A stretch of 64,000 nucleotides of DNA from Vibrio hibernica (GCF_015223435.1 NZ_VHKO01000005.1:62001-126000), one strand, 5' to 3'. Positions 17,141 to 26,160 are shown, counted from the stretch's first letter. Notes: generated from the letters alone by a model not told the origin. Translations and numbers: made by a program.

Positions 17141-17920
17141 ATGCCTAAATTTGCGGCCAACTTATCGATGCTGTTTACCGAAGTCGATTTCTTGCAACGC
17201 TTTGGACAAGCAGCGGACGCTGGTTTTCAAGGGGTGGAATATTTATTCCCTTATGATTTTGAAGCCACAACGATTAAAAATGTTTTAGATACAAATCACT
17301 TAACTCAAGTGCTGTTTAATTTACCTGCGGGTGATTGGGCAGAAGGCGATCGTGGTATTGCGGTTGACCCTAAACGTGTTGAAGAGTTTCAACAAGGCGT
17401 TACCAAAGCGATTCAATACGCAAAAGTGCTGGAATGTACTCAAGTGAATTGTCTTGCTGGGATCGTGCCTGACGGTGTGAGTAATGAGCAAGCGGAAGAA
17501 ACGTTTGTGTCAAATTTACGTTTTGCAGCGCAAGCCTTACAAGAAAATGGCATTAGTTTAATTATTGAAGCGATCAATACCCGTGATATTCTAGGGTTCT
17601 TCCTTAATAACACTAAGCAAGCATTAGATATTATTGCCAAAGTGGGCAGCGATAATCTTAACTTCCAATACGACATTTATCATATGCAAATTATGGAAGG
17701 CGATCTTGCGCCAACGCTTAGTGAGCATATTGGTCAAATACAGCATGTGCAGTTAGCAGATAACCCAGGTCGCAATGAGCCAGGAACGGGAGAGATTAAC
17801 TATCCATTTTTGTTTAATCATCTTGATTCGATTGGCTATCAAGGTTGGATTGGTTGTGAATACAAACCGAAGACGACTACGCACGAAGGATTACGCTGGA
17901 TGGATAATTTAGCGGTGTGA
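17141..17920 (+). CDS. hyi: Hydroxypyruvate isomerase
   Basis: 259 residues of a TIM-barrel AP-endonuclease-2-like isomerase that interconverts hydroxypyruvate and tartronate semialdehyde. Blocks seen: MPKFAANLSMLFTEVDFLQRFGQAADAGFQGVEYLFPYDF at the N-terminus, SLIIEAINTRDILGFFL (catalytic Glu in the IIEAIN block), FQYDIYHMQIMEGD and HVQLADNPGRNEPGTGEINY with its metal-binding-type residues. The length equals E. coli Hyi (258). It is the second gene of the gcl operon and is preceded by AAGAGGATT. Confidence 0.94.
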   Translation: MPKFAANLSMLFTEVDFLQRFGQAADAGFQGVEYLFPYDFEATTIKNVLDTNHLTQVLFNLPAGDWAEGDRGIAVDPKRVEEFQQGVTKAIQYAKVLECTQVNCLAGIVPDGVSNEQAEETFVSNLRFAAQALQENGISLIIEAINTRDILGFFLNNTKQALDIIAKVGSDNLNFQYDIYHMQIMEGDLAPTLSEHIGQIQHVQLADNPGRNEPGTGEINYPFLFNHLDSIGYQGWIGCEYKPKTTTHEGLRWMDNLAV

Positions 17921-17975
17921 TAAATCGCTTAAAGACATTTTAAGTTTATAAAATTAAAGAATTAAGGACAATATT

Positions 17976-18872
17976 ATGACGACTCCAACAATTGCATTTA
18001 TCGGTACGGGCATCATGGGTAAACCAATGGCCGTCAATTTACAAAAAGCAGGTTACTCGATTGTGGTAACAGATCACTTCGTTGCGCCACCACAAGAGTT
18101 GGTTGACGGCGGAGCAACGGTTGTACATAGCGGTAAGGAAGCGGCACAAGCAGCTGACATCATTATCACTATGGTGCCAAATACACCAGATGTTGCCGAT
18201 GCACTGTTTGGTGACAACGGTATTGCTGAAGGTTTATCGGCTGGCAAACTTGTGATCGACATGAGCTCAATCGCACCGATTGAAACACAAGAATTCGCAA
18301 AACAAATTAAAGAAGCAGGCGCACAATATTTAGATGCACCGGTTTCTGGTGGTGAAGTTGGCGCAATCAATGCCACGCTAACCATTATGGTGGGTGGTGA
18401 TGAATCTGCGTTTGAACAAGCGAAACCATTGTTTGAAATAATGGGTAAAAACATTACTTTAGTCGGTGATAATGGCGCAGGGCAAATCTGTAAAGTTGCC
18501 AACCAAATCATTGTGGCATTGAACATTGAAGCGGTATCTGAAGCGTTAGTGTTTGCTTCAAAAGCAGGCGCGGATCCGGCGCGTGTTCGTGACGCATTAA
18601 TGGGTGGATTTGCTAACTCTAAAGTACTTGAAGTGCACGGTGAGCGTATGGTGAAAGGTACGTTTGATCCTGGCTTTAGAATTTCACTGCATCAAAAAGA
18701 TTTAAACTTAGCTTTAACGGGTGCAAAACAGTTAGGTCTTGAGTTACCTAATACAGCAAGAACCCAAGAATTGTTTGGTGATTGTGCAGAAATGGATGGT
18801 TCTAACTGGGATCACTCGGCGTTGATCAAAGCAATCGAAAAACTAGGTAACCATAATATCCGAGGTGAATAA
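17976..18872 (+). CDS. glxR: 2-hydroxy-3-oxopropionate (tartronate semialdehyde) reductase
   Basis: 298 residues of the beta-hydroxyacid dehydrogenase family. It reduces tartronate semialdehyde to D-glycerate with NAD(P)H. The Rossmann motif is FIGTGIMGKPMAVNLQKAGY (GxGxxG), the substrate-binding signature DAPVSGGEVGA is present, and the catalytic-Lys block is GAGQICKVANQIIVALNIEAVSEAL. The length matches GlxR/GarR. It is last in gcl-hyi-glxR, completing glyoxylate to glycerate. glxR is preferred over garR because of the gene order. Confidence 0.94.
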   Translation: MTTPTIAFIGTGIMGKPMAVNLQKAGYSIVVTDHFVAPPQELVDGGATVVHSGKEAAQAADIIITMVPNTPDVADALFGDNGIAEGLSAGKLVIDMSSIAPIETQEFAKQIKEAGAQYLDAPVSGGEVGAINATLTIMVGGDESAFEQAKPLFEIMGKNITLVGDNGAGQICKVANQIIVALNIEAVSEALVFASKAGADPARVRDALMGGFANSKVLEVHGERMVKGTFDPGFRISLHQKDLNLALTGAKQLGLELPNTARTQELFGDCAEMDGSNWDHSALIKAIEKLGNHNIRGE

Positions 18873-19283
18873 GTATACTTATTTATCCTATTATTTTTAA
18901 TATTTCTAGTTTAGAAATGGCAGGTTATTAGTCATGTACTGGACTGTCACTTTGGTCTGTTTGGGAGCATATCAAGGTGATTACTAATAACTTGTTTTAA
19001 CGCACGATTTCGTCTCCTTTGAGTGCGCCCCGAGTAACTAGGTTAGTGGTAAATACGTTTCTGCTTTAATTTAATAAGCAATAACGAATGAATGGAATTT
19101 GTGTGCTTCCTTTCATATTTATCATCCTGGTTATCTCGGGATTTTTTGCGTATTCCTTTTAAAAAGAAAGACTTTGTATAGATACAGATAACAAAATTTT
19201 GAGAAAAAGAAGGATTTTTTTGTCAGCTATGTTAAAACATCTCACGGTATACATTGTGATAGTCAACTAGTGAGGAATAGATA
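18873..19283. other. Intergenic region after glxR
   Basis: 411 bp without a gene. TTATTAGT near 18925 and ACTAATAA near 18983 form an 8-bp inverted repeat about 50 bp apart. ATAAGTATACTTAT overlaps the glxR stop. The promoter of the TetR gene must lie at the right end (CGGTATACATTGTGAT near 19245). Confidence 0.5.
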
Positions 19284-19892
19284 GTGGCAAAAGTACGAGA
19301 GCGTAATCAACATGCCATTATAGAAGCCGCTAGTCAGCACTTTGCTAAATACGGTTATGCTGCCACGAAAGTTGCCGACATTGCTAAAGAAGCGAATATT
19401 CCAAAGCCCAATATCTACTATTACTACACCTCAAAAGATAACCTGTATCGCGCGGTATTAGAAAGCGTGACAGCACCACTTCTTAAATCCTCGCTACCTA
19501 TTCAAGTGCTTGATAATCCGAAAGAAGCGCTGACTGAATACATTAAAACCAAATTAATTATTTCACGCGATCATGCTCATGCCTCCAAAGTTTTTGCCAA
19601 TGAAGTGATGTCTGGTGGCACGTCTTTACCGAAAGATATTGAAGATGAACTGCAACAGCAATCTGAAATGATCCTAGCCAAATTTAATTCATGGATGAGC
19701 CAAGGTTTGATGGAGAAAGTGTCTGCCCACCATCTTATGTTTACCATTTGGGCGGCGACGCAAACTTACGCTGATTTCGGCTGGCAGATCTGTCGTGTGT
19801 TAGATAAAAAGAAGTTATCTCGACAAGATTACGATGAAGCGGCTGAATTCCTAACAACGATTATTTTAAAAGGGTGTGGTGTTAAGAACTGA
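19284..19892 (+). CDS. TetR family regulator (RutR/YcdC-like C-terminal domain)
   Basis: 202 residues. The N-terminal TetR helix-turn-helix is RNQHAIIEAASQHFAKYGYAATKVADIAKEANIPKPNIYYYYTSKDNLYRAVLES. The C-terminal part (KVFANEVMSGGTSLPKDIEDEL, FTIWAATQTYADFGWQI) resembles the TetR_C_2 domain of RutR. RutR senses uracil/thymine in E. coli, but no rut genes are visible, so the ligand is open. It lies 240 bp upstream of the old-yellow-enzyme gene, which it may regulate. Confidence 0.82.
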   Translation: MAKVRERNQHAIIEAASQHFAKYGYAATKVADIAKEANIPKPNIYYYYTSKDNLYRAVLESVTAPLLKSSLPIQVLDNPKEALTEYIKTKLIISRDHAHASKVFANEVMSGGTSLPKDIEDELQQQSEMILAKFNSWMSQGLMEKVSAHHLMFTIWAATQTYADFGWQICRVLDKKKLSRQDYDEAAEFLTTIILKGCGVKN

Positions 19893-20132
19893 TAGCCACT
19901 TTGCTGTTCGTTTATAAACAGCTGTTTATCAGCATTTATTTATAAGGATTTACTCATAAGTATCTATCTATAAATATCGGTATATAAATATTCATCTTAA
20001 GCATTCCTGCCGTTACTTACATTCTTAAAAGATATATTAACTATCCATTAATGTCATTTCAGTCATCTTTGATCTGGCGCTATTATGCTGACTTCTTCGT
20101 TGAACATTCTCAATTGAAAAAGGTAAGCATAA

Positions 20133-21224
20133 ATGTCTGCATTATTTAACTCATTCGCATTAAAAGATGTTGTCTTAAAAAACCGTCTTGCCGTTCCACC
20201 AATGTGCCAATACAGCGCTGAAAATGGCGTTGCTAATCAATGGCATGATATTCATTACGCTGGACTTGCGCGAGGTGGCGCAGGTTTAGTTATTCTTGAA
20301 GCCACAGCGGTGTCACCAGAAGGTCGTATTAGCCCAAATTGTTTAGGCATTTGGAATGATGAACAAGCGGTAGCTTTGGCAAAAATCGCTGAAAGTATCA
20401 AAGTTAACGGCAGTGTGGCGGGTATTCAAATTGCGCATGCCGGTCGTAAAGCCAGCGCTAATCGTCCGTGGGATGGTGATGATCATATTGCTAACGATCA
20501 ACCAAAAGGCTGGCAAACCATTGCGCCTTCTGCGATTGCATTCGGTGGTGGAAATTTAGAAAAAGTGCCAACAGAAATGAGCATTGCCGATATTGAACGT
20601 GTAAAGCAAGATTTTGTCGATGGTGCTAAACGTGCATTAGATGCTGGTTTTGAATGGTTAGAGTTACACTTTGCTCATGGTTATTTGGCGCAAAGTTTTT
20701 TCTCGGCGCACTCGAATCAACGCACCGATCAATACGGTGGCAGCGCTGAAAACCGCGGTCGTTTCTTACTGGAAACCTTTGCAGCTGTTCGCGCCGTTTG
20801 GCCAGAAAATTTGCCGCTTACCATTCGTTTTGGCGTATTGGAATTCGATGGTCGCGATGAAGAAACCTTGCAAGAATCGATCGCGCTGTTAAGCCAAATG
20901 AAAGAACAAGGTTTGGATATGGTAAGTGTGAGCGTTGGATTTTCAACACCAAGCGCGCAAGTTCCGTGGGGGCCTGCCTTCTTAGCACCAATCTCTGAGC
21001 GAGTGCGTAAAGAAACCGGTTTGCCAGTAGCGTCTGCATGGGGAATTGATAAACCAGAAGATGCCAATCGAGTAGTAGAAGAAGATCAAATGGATGTGGT
21101 GATGATGGGTAAAGCGTATTTAGCTGATCCGCATTACACTTATCGTTTAGCCAAAGCGTTGAATGTGGATAAGCCATCATGGATCTTGCCTGCGCCATAC
21201 GCACATTGGTTAGAGCGCTATTAA
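20133..21224 (+). CDS. NADH:flavin oxidoreductase, old yellow enzyme (YqjM/NamA-like)
   Basis: 363 residues of an FMN-containing TIM barrel. LKNRLAVPPMCQYSAENGVANQWHDIHYAGLARGGAGLVILEATAVSPEGRISP at the N-terminus is the classic OYE start; the Cys in MCQYSA is typical of the YqjM subclass. IAHAGRKASA, HFAHGYLAQSFFSAHSNQRTDQYGGSAENRGRFLLE and the catalytic-type HFAHGY follow. Likely activity is ene-reduction of alpha,beta-unsaturated carbonyls using NAD(P)H. It follows the TetR gene, and such enzymes are often controlled by TetR repressors. A terminator follows. Confidence 0.92.
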   Translation: MSALFNSFALKDVVLKNRLAVPPMCQYSAENGVANQWHDIHYAGLARGGAGLVILEATAVSPEGRISPNCLGIWNDEQAVALAKIAESIKVNGSVAGIQIAHAGRKASANRPWDGDDHIANDQPKGWQTIAPSAIAFGGGNLEKVPTEMSIADIERVKQDFVDGAKRALDAGFEWLELHFAHGYLAQSFFSAHSNQRTDQYGGSAENRGRFLLETFAAVRAVWPENLPLTIRFGVLEFDGRDEETLQESIALLSQMKEQGLDMVSVSVGFSTPSAQVPWGPAFLAPISERVRKETGLPVASAWGIDKPEDANRVVEEDQMDVVMMGKAYLADPHYTYRLAKALNVDKPSWILPAPYAHWLERY

Positions 21225-21295
21225 TGAGATCGCTATTCGTTAATGAACTATTCGTTAGCTAAAGTATTTTAGTATTCATCGTTGTTCATTTAAAT

Positions 21296-21327
21296 CCAGA
21301 GCTTGTACTACGAGCGCTGGATTTTTT
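21296..21327 (+). terminator. Terminator of the OYE gene
   Basis: CCAGAGCT (21296-21303) pairs, with one mismatch, with AGCGCTGG (21313-21320), followed by a run of six T. Confidence 0.75.
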
Positions 21328-21332
21328 ATATC

Positions 21333-21390
21333 TTCACTTTTCACTTTTCACTTTTCACTTTTCACTTTTCACTTTTCACTTTTCACTTTT
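21333..21390. repeat. Tandem heptamer TTCACTT, about eight copies
   Basis: Eight uninterrupted TTCACTT units plus a partial copy lie just beyond the OYE terminator, in the 390-bp gap before the deaminase gene. It is a simple-sequence tract prone to length change. Confidence 0.9.
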
Positions 21391-21612
21391 CGTACTTGAA
21401 GTTAAAGTCAAAGTTAACGCTAAAGCTAGAGCTTTGTTGCAGTGTTCGCTAACTTGATAAGGTTCTCTTAATTGACAGGGCTCTATAAATTACAAGGGTA
21501 TCGTTTGCATTTTGAAGCCAGGCAAACTTTGCTTTTTATACTATTGCCAATTACTCAATTATTGGTATGGTGCTGCCGTTATTCTTCATCCATTAAATAA
21601 GGCCCAGCGATT

Positions 21613-22752
21613 ATGAGTACACAACTTCCTAAAGTGATCTTACATGAACATATTGAAGGTTCGGTAACCCCTGAGCTGGCCGCTATTCTAGCCCAAAAAC
21701 ATAATGTCACTTTACCAAGCGATTTCCTCTATCCCGAAGGGCAATACGATAAAAGCGATTTTCCTAATGGACGTTATCAATATGATGAATCGGATTTTGG
21801 GGCTTTCGTTACTGCTTATGATGTAGTGGCAGATTTAGTTCGTGATGCAGATGATTATTACTTGGTGATGAAAGATTATTTAACCCGTAATGCTGAGCAA
21901 GGTTTGGTGTATTGCGAAATGATCACCTCGGCTTTTCATATGTGTCACAACGAAGAGAGCAACACATTAGATGCCGTTCGTTACCATGGTTTAATGGATG
22001 GCATTTTGCGCGCAATCAATGAAGTAAAAGCCAAATATGGCACCGAAACTCGTTTGCATGCGTGTGGTGTTCGTCATTTGAGCCTTGATGAATTTAAAAT
22101 GAGCGCTGATTTTGTGGCAGCGCAGCCTCGCAGTGAAGTGACGGGTTTTAATATTGCGGGCAATGAAATGGCTGGTGAATTTACCGATTTCAATTATGCC
22201 CATCAGCTGGTGGCTCAAATTCCTCTGCAAAAATCGTATCATGCTGGTGAAATTCGTGGCCCTGAAAGTATCCGTGATGCATTAGCGTGTGGCGCAAAAC
22301 GTATTGGGCATGGTATTGCAGCGATTAAAGATCCTGCGCTAATTCAAGCGCTAATCGATGAGCAAATCACGCTGGAAGTCGCGCCGACCAGTAACCGAAT
22401 TTTGGTGACTGAATTTGAACAGTCTTTAGATCAGCACCCATTGCGTCGTTTGTATGAGGCAGGCGTTCGTTTGTCTATTAATACTGATGATGCTGGTTTG
22501 TTTGGGACTGATGTGGCTAAAGAATATCGTTTAGCTGAAGAGGTATTTGGTTTCAACCGAGTCGAATTATTAGATGTCACCTTGTGCGCTTTAGAGGCGG
22601 CATTTGTTGATGATGAGACTAAGCAGCGTTTAATTGCTCAAGTTTATACTCAGTTCAGTCAGCAAGATTGGCGGAACTTAAATACCCATTGCCAAACGTT
22701 AGCTGATGGTGCATTAAAGCAACGCTTGCAAGCGAGATTGACTCAGCAATAA
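21613..22752 (+). CDS. Adenosine deaminase family protein
   Basis: 379 residues of a metal-dependent TIM-barrel amidohydrolase. The Zn-binding HEH is in PKVILHEHIEGSVTPE near the N-terminus. HAGEIRGPESIRDAL supplies the third His and catalytic Glu, RIGHGIAAI the active-site His and NTDDAGLF the metal Asp. This is the adenosine/adenine deaminase layout. It is longer than typical adenosine deaminase (about 335), with an insert around residues 50-75 (YPEGQYDKSDFPNGRYQYDESDFGAF), so the substrate might be adenine, N6-methyl-adenine or another purine. It has a terminator behind it and an upstream gap holding heptamer repeats. Confidence 0.85.
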   Translation: MSTQLPKVILHEHIEGSVTPELAAILAQKHNVTLPSDFLYPEGQYDKSDFPNGRYQYDESDFGAFVTAYDVVADLVRDADDYYLVMKDYLTRNAEQGLVYCEMITSAFHMCHNEESNTLDAVRYHGLMDGILRAINEVKAKYGTETRLHACGVRHLSLDEFKMSADFVAAQPRSEVTGFNIAGNEMAGEFTDFNYAHQLVAQIPLQKSYHAGEIRGPESIRDALACGAKRIGHGIAAIKDPALIQALIDEQITLEVAPTSNRILVTEFEQSLDQHPLRRLYEAGVRLSINTDDAGLFGTDVAKEYRLAEEVFGFNRVELLDVTLCALEAAFVDDETKQRLIAQVYTQFSQQDWRNLNTHCQTLADGALKQRLQARLTQQ

Positions 22753-22787
22753 GGTTTGGGATTAGATTTCGTTAGAATTAATAACAA

Positions 22788-22815
22788 CTCAAAACGTCGA
22801 CTGAATCAACGTTTT
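22788..22815 (+). terminator. Terminator between deaminase and integrase genes
   Basis: AAAACGT and ACGTTTT arms (about 22790-22814), with a further GA/TC pair inside, followed by T-rich sequence. The two flanking genes converge on it. Confidence 0.6.
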
Positions 22816-22856
22816 TTTGTGATTCATTTGTTTGCTTAAATAAAACATTTAGATGG

Positions 22857-23834
22857 TTACTTTTGAAACCCGGCCAAACGAGAAAGAGGGCTGAGCACAC
22901 CACTGGCACCTCTTTCTAATACATGAGTATAAATCTGAGTCGTTTTCACATCTGAATGCCCAAGCTGCTCTTGAACTGTTCGAATGTCAGCTCCAGATTC
23001 TAGCAAGTGGGTTGCAAACGAATGCCTAAGCGTATGACATGATACCTTCTTATTAATTTGAGCAAGTTTTGAAGCGCGTTTAATCTCTTTTTGTAGTGAT
23101 GAAGCATCAATATGATGTCGTCGTAATTTCTTACTCTGAGGGTCCACACTTAGCTTTTGAGAAGGAAATAAATACTGCCACTTTAGATCTTTGGGCGCGT
23201 TGGGGTATTTTCTATCCAATGCCGTTGGCAGCCAAACACCCGCAAAACTTGTATTTCGCATATCTAAAGTGAAATATTGCTCAACTATTTTTTGCTGTGC
23301 TTGTAGGTGAGGATAAAGCTCTTTGGCGAGTGTAACCGTCCGATTTTTATTTCCTTTCCCTTGCCAAATTTTGAGCGCGCCATAATCGTAATCAATATCA
23401 TCATACCTTAATCGTAGCGCTTCCATTAACCGTAAACCACTGCCGTATAAAAGTTGGGCCAGTAACAAATATTTGGGTTGAATTTGAAATAACAATAACT
23501 GTATTTCTGTTTGGGTTAGCACGACAGGAAGTTTAGGTGAAACCGAAGAGCGCTTAAATTTCATATCTAAGCTTAACGGCCTTTCGACAATATGCTGATA
23601 TAAAAAGGTGATTGAATTTAGCGCGGTAGCCTGAGTTTTTACTGATACATTTTTCACTGTAACCAATTGAGTGAGATATTGTTCTACCTCTGCATCACCC
23701 ATTGTATTGGGATGTCGTTTATTGTGAAAAAGTATAAATTGTTTAATCCAGTATAAGTAAGTTTGAACCGTCCTTAACGCATAATGGCGAGACAACATAT
23801 AATCATGGATGTATGTCAAAAATTCAGATTTCAT
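22857..23834 (-). CDS. intIA: Integron integrase, VchIntIA-like
   Basis: 325-residue tyrosine recombinase that inserts and excises cassettes by attI x attC and attC x attC recombination. An N-terminal SAM-like core-binding part (MKSEFLTYIHDYMLSRHYALRTVQTYLYWIKQFILFHNKRHP) precedes the catalytic domain. Catalytic residues are R in YGSGLRLMEALRL, HxxR in SCHTLRHSFATHLLESG, GH in EQLGHSDVKTTQIYTH and the nucleophile Y in that last block. The integron-specific insert is seen as LKWQYLFPSQKLSVDPQSKKLRRHHIDASSLQKEIKRA, the extra helix absent from XerC/D. It is divergent from the cassettes, as in chromosomal integrons. It looks full length and intact, so it is potentially active. Confidence 0.95.
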   Translation of the reverse strand: MKSEFLTYIHDYMLSRHYALRTVQTYLYWIKQFILFHNKRHPNTMGDAEVEQYLTQLVTVKNVSVKTQATALNSITFLYQHIVERPLSLDMKFKRSSVSPKLPVVLTQTEIQLLLFQIQPKYLLLAQLLYGSGLRLMEALRLRYDDIDYDYGALKIWQGKGNKNRTVTLAKELYPHLQAQQKIVEQYFTLDMRNTSFAGVWLPTALDRKYPNAPKDLKWQYLFPSQKLSVDPQSKKLRRHHIDASSLQKEIKRASKLAQINKKVSCHTLRHSFATHLLESGADIRTVQEQLGHSDVKTTQIYTHVLERGASGVLSPLSRLAGFQK

Positions 23835-23859
23835 CGCCCTTTAAACCTATGTATGTTTA

Positions 23860-24044
23860 ACCAGTGCTGATATATTAGTCAAAGTCATCAAGCAATATGG
23901 ATTTTTTCTGTCTAGTCATGGTGTTATGTTTTAAAAGTAGAGCTAGCATCTTGTTATTAAAATAAATGTTTGTACGATTCTAATAAATGAGAAAAGATAG
24001 ACAGATTGGATAGATGGATGGTTTCTGTCTATTAAGCGTTAGAA
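23860..24044. other. attI-like recombination site of the integron
   Basis: The region between intIA and the first cassette. The crossover core GTTAGAA sits at 24038-24044, preceded by AAGC as in the attC right arms. An inverted repeat ATAGACAG (23997-24004) / CTGTCTAT (24025-24032) flanks the core. A promoter driving the first cassettes (Pc) would be expected here but is not obvious. Confidence 0.7.
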
Positions 24045-24065
24045 AATTTAAGGAGCAACATGTAG

Positions 24066-24443
24066 ATGTTTCAACAGTCAGGAAGTTCTGCTGAAAGTGC
24101 GGCACAATCATTACATGTCAAAAGTGCATTAAATCCTATGCTGTGGTTGACAGGCATAGCAACGCCTATATTTCTTACTGGTTCATACGCTCTGCGTGAC
24201 TCTAGCCCCGCTTTTGAAATTTTAATATTTTCCGGAGTACTTCCTGTTGTAGTTACTTGTTTGGGTTTTGTATATTTTGCTTTATTTAAGAGTGAAAAAC
24301 TGCAGTCTGAAGATTATCAAATAAGACATGAGTCCTTGCAAATTATTCAACAAAAAATTGGTACTATTGAAATGCCTTATACGTCAATTGAAAATATTGT
24401 TAATCCCAAAGCTAAGCAGGTAAATAATGGAGGGGAGCAGTAA
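24066..24443 (+). CDS. Cassette 1: small two-span membrane protein
   Basis: 125 residues with two hydrophobic segments (about 27-47 LWLTGIATPIFLTGSYALRD and 52-73 ILIFSGVLPVVVTCLGFVYFALF), then a polar C-terminal tail that would face the cytoplasm. I do not recognise a family. AAGGAG at 24050-24055 is followed by ATG TAG ATG. The first ATG makes a start-stop pair and the second, 10 bases from AAGGAG, opens this frame. Its stop TAA overlaps the ATG of the next gene, so the two are coupled. As the attI-proximal cassette it should be the best expressed. Confidence 0.7.
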   Translation: MFQQSGSSAESAAQSLHVKSALNPMLWLTGIATPIFLTGSYALRDSSPAFEILIFSGVLPVVVTCLGFVYFALFKSEKLQSEDYQIRHESLQIIQQKIGTIEMPYTSIENIVNPKAKQVNNGGEQ

Positions 24444-24736
24444 TGGGAGTCTTTTTAATTACATTTTTCTCACCAATACCGCCTGTTATTAATAGGGATG
24501 AAATACTAGATTACCTAAATACGCAAAGTATTATTAAGAACTGGTATGCAGTGTCGCCAAATGCAATATTAGTTGTTTGTGAGTTTGGTATTCCAGAAAT
24601 AACTAAGATTATAACCGATAGATTTTCTAATTGTTTAACATGTTTAATTACTGATGCTAATCAAGCCAATGGGTTAGCCAATCAAGAGGTGTGGGATTTT
24701 ATCAATAATCCTCAATCATCAGGTCGGTGGGGCTAA
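24443..24736 (+). CDS. Cassette 1: small soluble protein, SinR/Cas2-fold-like (tentative)
   Basis: 97 residues. The start overlaps the stop of the membrane-protein gene (TAATG), indicating coupled translation. The layout is a hydrophobic first strand MGVFLITFFSP, a middle NWYAVSPNAILVVCEFGIPEITKIITDRFSNCLTCLITDA and a final QEVWDFINNP. It reminds me of the small ferredoxin-fold proteins annotated as SinR family or Cas2/VapD-like, but this is only a shape-level resemblance. A toxin role or partnership with the membrane protein is possible and unproven. Confidence 0.55.
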   Translation: MGVFLITFFSPIPPVINRDEILDYLNTQSIIKNWYAVSPNAILVVCEFGIPEITKIITDRFSNCLTCLITDANQANGLANQEVWDFINNPQSSGRWG

Positions 24737-24741
24737 ATTTC

Positions 24742-24837
24742 TAACAAAAAAATAAATTGGACGGTTGGGGCTTAGCATTTTAGGTTGTAGGTTTGGCGCG
24801 CTTTGTTGGTAAAGTGGGTTCGCCAATTATTTAAGCG
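24742..24837 (+). other. attC of cassette 1 (B-type), cut by the IS10-like element
   Basis: Starts TAACAAA at 24742 and ends ...CCAATTATTTAAGCG at 24837, where the IS begins. The TTRRRY half of the crossover core is displaced to 26170 on the far side of the IS. Confidence 0.85.
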
Positions 24838-26160
24838 CTGACGGATCCCCTCATATTTTGCCTAGCCCAGCGTTGTGTGTTAATCGCTGATATTCCAATA
24901 TTGCCCACTGATATTGGGATTCATTGATTTGATATCGTCGGTGATCTCGAACCTCACGACCTAACCTAGGGATTGATAGGACTCTTCGGTGCTTGATACT
25001 ATTCGCTTGAAAGTCAAAGTGCCACTTGGATTGAATGGCGGCTAAGCCATTCCACCACATTAAAATTTCTGCCAGCAATGCAATGAGTAACAGAATATCT
25101 AAACGCTTTGTACTGCGGGTTCGATTATGTCGAAGTGCGATGCCATAGGCTGTACTTTTTAGATCTCGGAATGACTCTTCAATTTGCATTCTCTTCGCGT
25201 ATAAATTAACGATTTGAACTTCATTGAGCACATGTCTCGATATGTTGGTGGCCAATAACCAAGGCTCCTTTGCGCTGCGTTGATATAGATGAGTGGCAGA
25301 ATGCTTCTGGCTTGTCCGACTATGACGTTTTGCTTTTCGTCCCTTTTCTAACCCTTTATAAAGATAAGCTTCACAGGCAAGCGAGGTCCGTCTAGCCAAT
25401 AAGCAACGACCCAGATAGATTGGTTTATTACTCGCGTCAGGGTAGACCGTTTTATTCGATACCCAAGTTTTATTGGGTTGCTTTAAAGAGACATCACCTC
25501 GCACTCTTCCAAGCCAAAACCAGCCTTTATCTTCTACTTGTCGAAACCATGTGTTCCTAAATCCCGCATCGGACACAATGATAGGCGATGCTTCGTGAGG
25601 CAATATTGTCGACAAAGTATCGAGAAATTGTTGATGACTTTTAGGCGAGTTATAGTGTTGATATTCAAATACTTGTTCATAAAGTGTCACCGCTCGCCCA
25701 TCCAACACAACGGAGGCGCGGAGCGTCATATATCTCAGTTGTTCGCGAACATCCGACCAGTCGACAAGAATAACCGGGCAAGGATTTGCCCGAGTAATTA
25801 ACTGGGCATGCCATTTATAAATGTCTTCTTTTTCTCGATGTAATTGATGATTACCCAGCAGTCTATCAATGCGTTTAATCGAATGCTTTACCGTCGTATT
25901 GGTGTCGAGTTTTCGGCCTAACTTGGTTAACGTAAGATCAGCGCCACTGAGAACGCTTTTGGTCGCAAGTATCAGAGAATCAAGTCGTTTTTTGTGAATG
26001 TTGGGGCAGTGATTTTGGATAGATTGTTGTAGAATCTGAATATCGCGCATCGTTATCTCCAATTGATCGAAGTGTTTGTTTGGCGATAATCATTAGATCA
26101 AAGGTAGCGATGCGTGTCTACTTCATTGTTTATATTATAAATTATGAGGGGATTCGTAAG
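24838..26160 (-). mobile_element. IS4-family, IS10-group insertion sequence (1323 bp)
   Basis: The ends are CTGACGGATCCCCTCATA (left) and, on the reverse strand, CTTACGAATCCCCTCATA (right): inverted repeats with two mismatches, very similar to IS10 ends. A 9-bp target duplication ATTTAAGCG flanks it (24829-24837 and 26161-26169). Length and 9-bp duplication fit IS10 (1329 bp). It appears complete, with one intact transposase gene. Confidence 0.93.
24851..26050 (-). CDS. IS10-like transposase (DDE, IS4 family)
   Basis: 399 residues. It starts at the ATG at 26050, which has GGAG 6 bases before it (MRDIQILQQSIQNHCPNIHKKRLDSLILA). Strong similarity in layout to IS10R transposase: IKRIDRLLGN, VILVDWSDVREQ (first Asp), IIVSDAGF (second Asp) and YAKRMQIEESFRDLKSTAYGIALRH (YREK-type block with the catalytic Glu). 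No frameshift or internal stop is seen, so it may be active. Confidence 0.93.
   Translation of the reverse strand: MRDIQILQQSIQNHCPNIHKKRLDSLILATKSVLSGADLTLTKLGRKLDTNTTVKHSIKRIDRLLGNHQLHREKEDIYKWHAQLITRANPCPVILVDWSDVREQLRYMTLRASVVLDGRAVTLYEQVFEYQHYNSPKSHQQFLDTLSTILPHEASPIIVSDAGFRNTWFRQVEDKGWFWLGRVRGDVSLKQPNKTWVSNKTVYPDASNKPIYLGRCLLARRTSLACEAYLYKGLEKGRKAKRHSRTSQKHSATHLYQRSAKEPWLLATNISRHVLNEVQIVNLYAKRMQIEESFRDLKSTAYGIALRHNRTRSTKRLDILLLIALLAEILMWWNGLAAIQSKWHFDFQANSIKHRRVLSIPRLGREVRDHRRYQINESQYQWAILEYQRLTHNAGLGKI

Noticed and set aside
24443-24736. Calling the small cassette protein Cas2 and proposing a CRISPR adaptation module
   Set aside because: Only a vague shape resemblance. No cas1, no repeats, and similar folds occur in VapD and SinR-type proteins.
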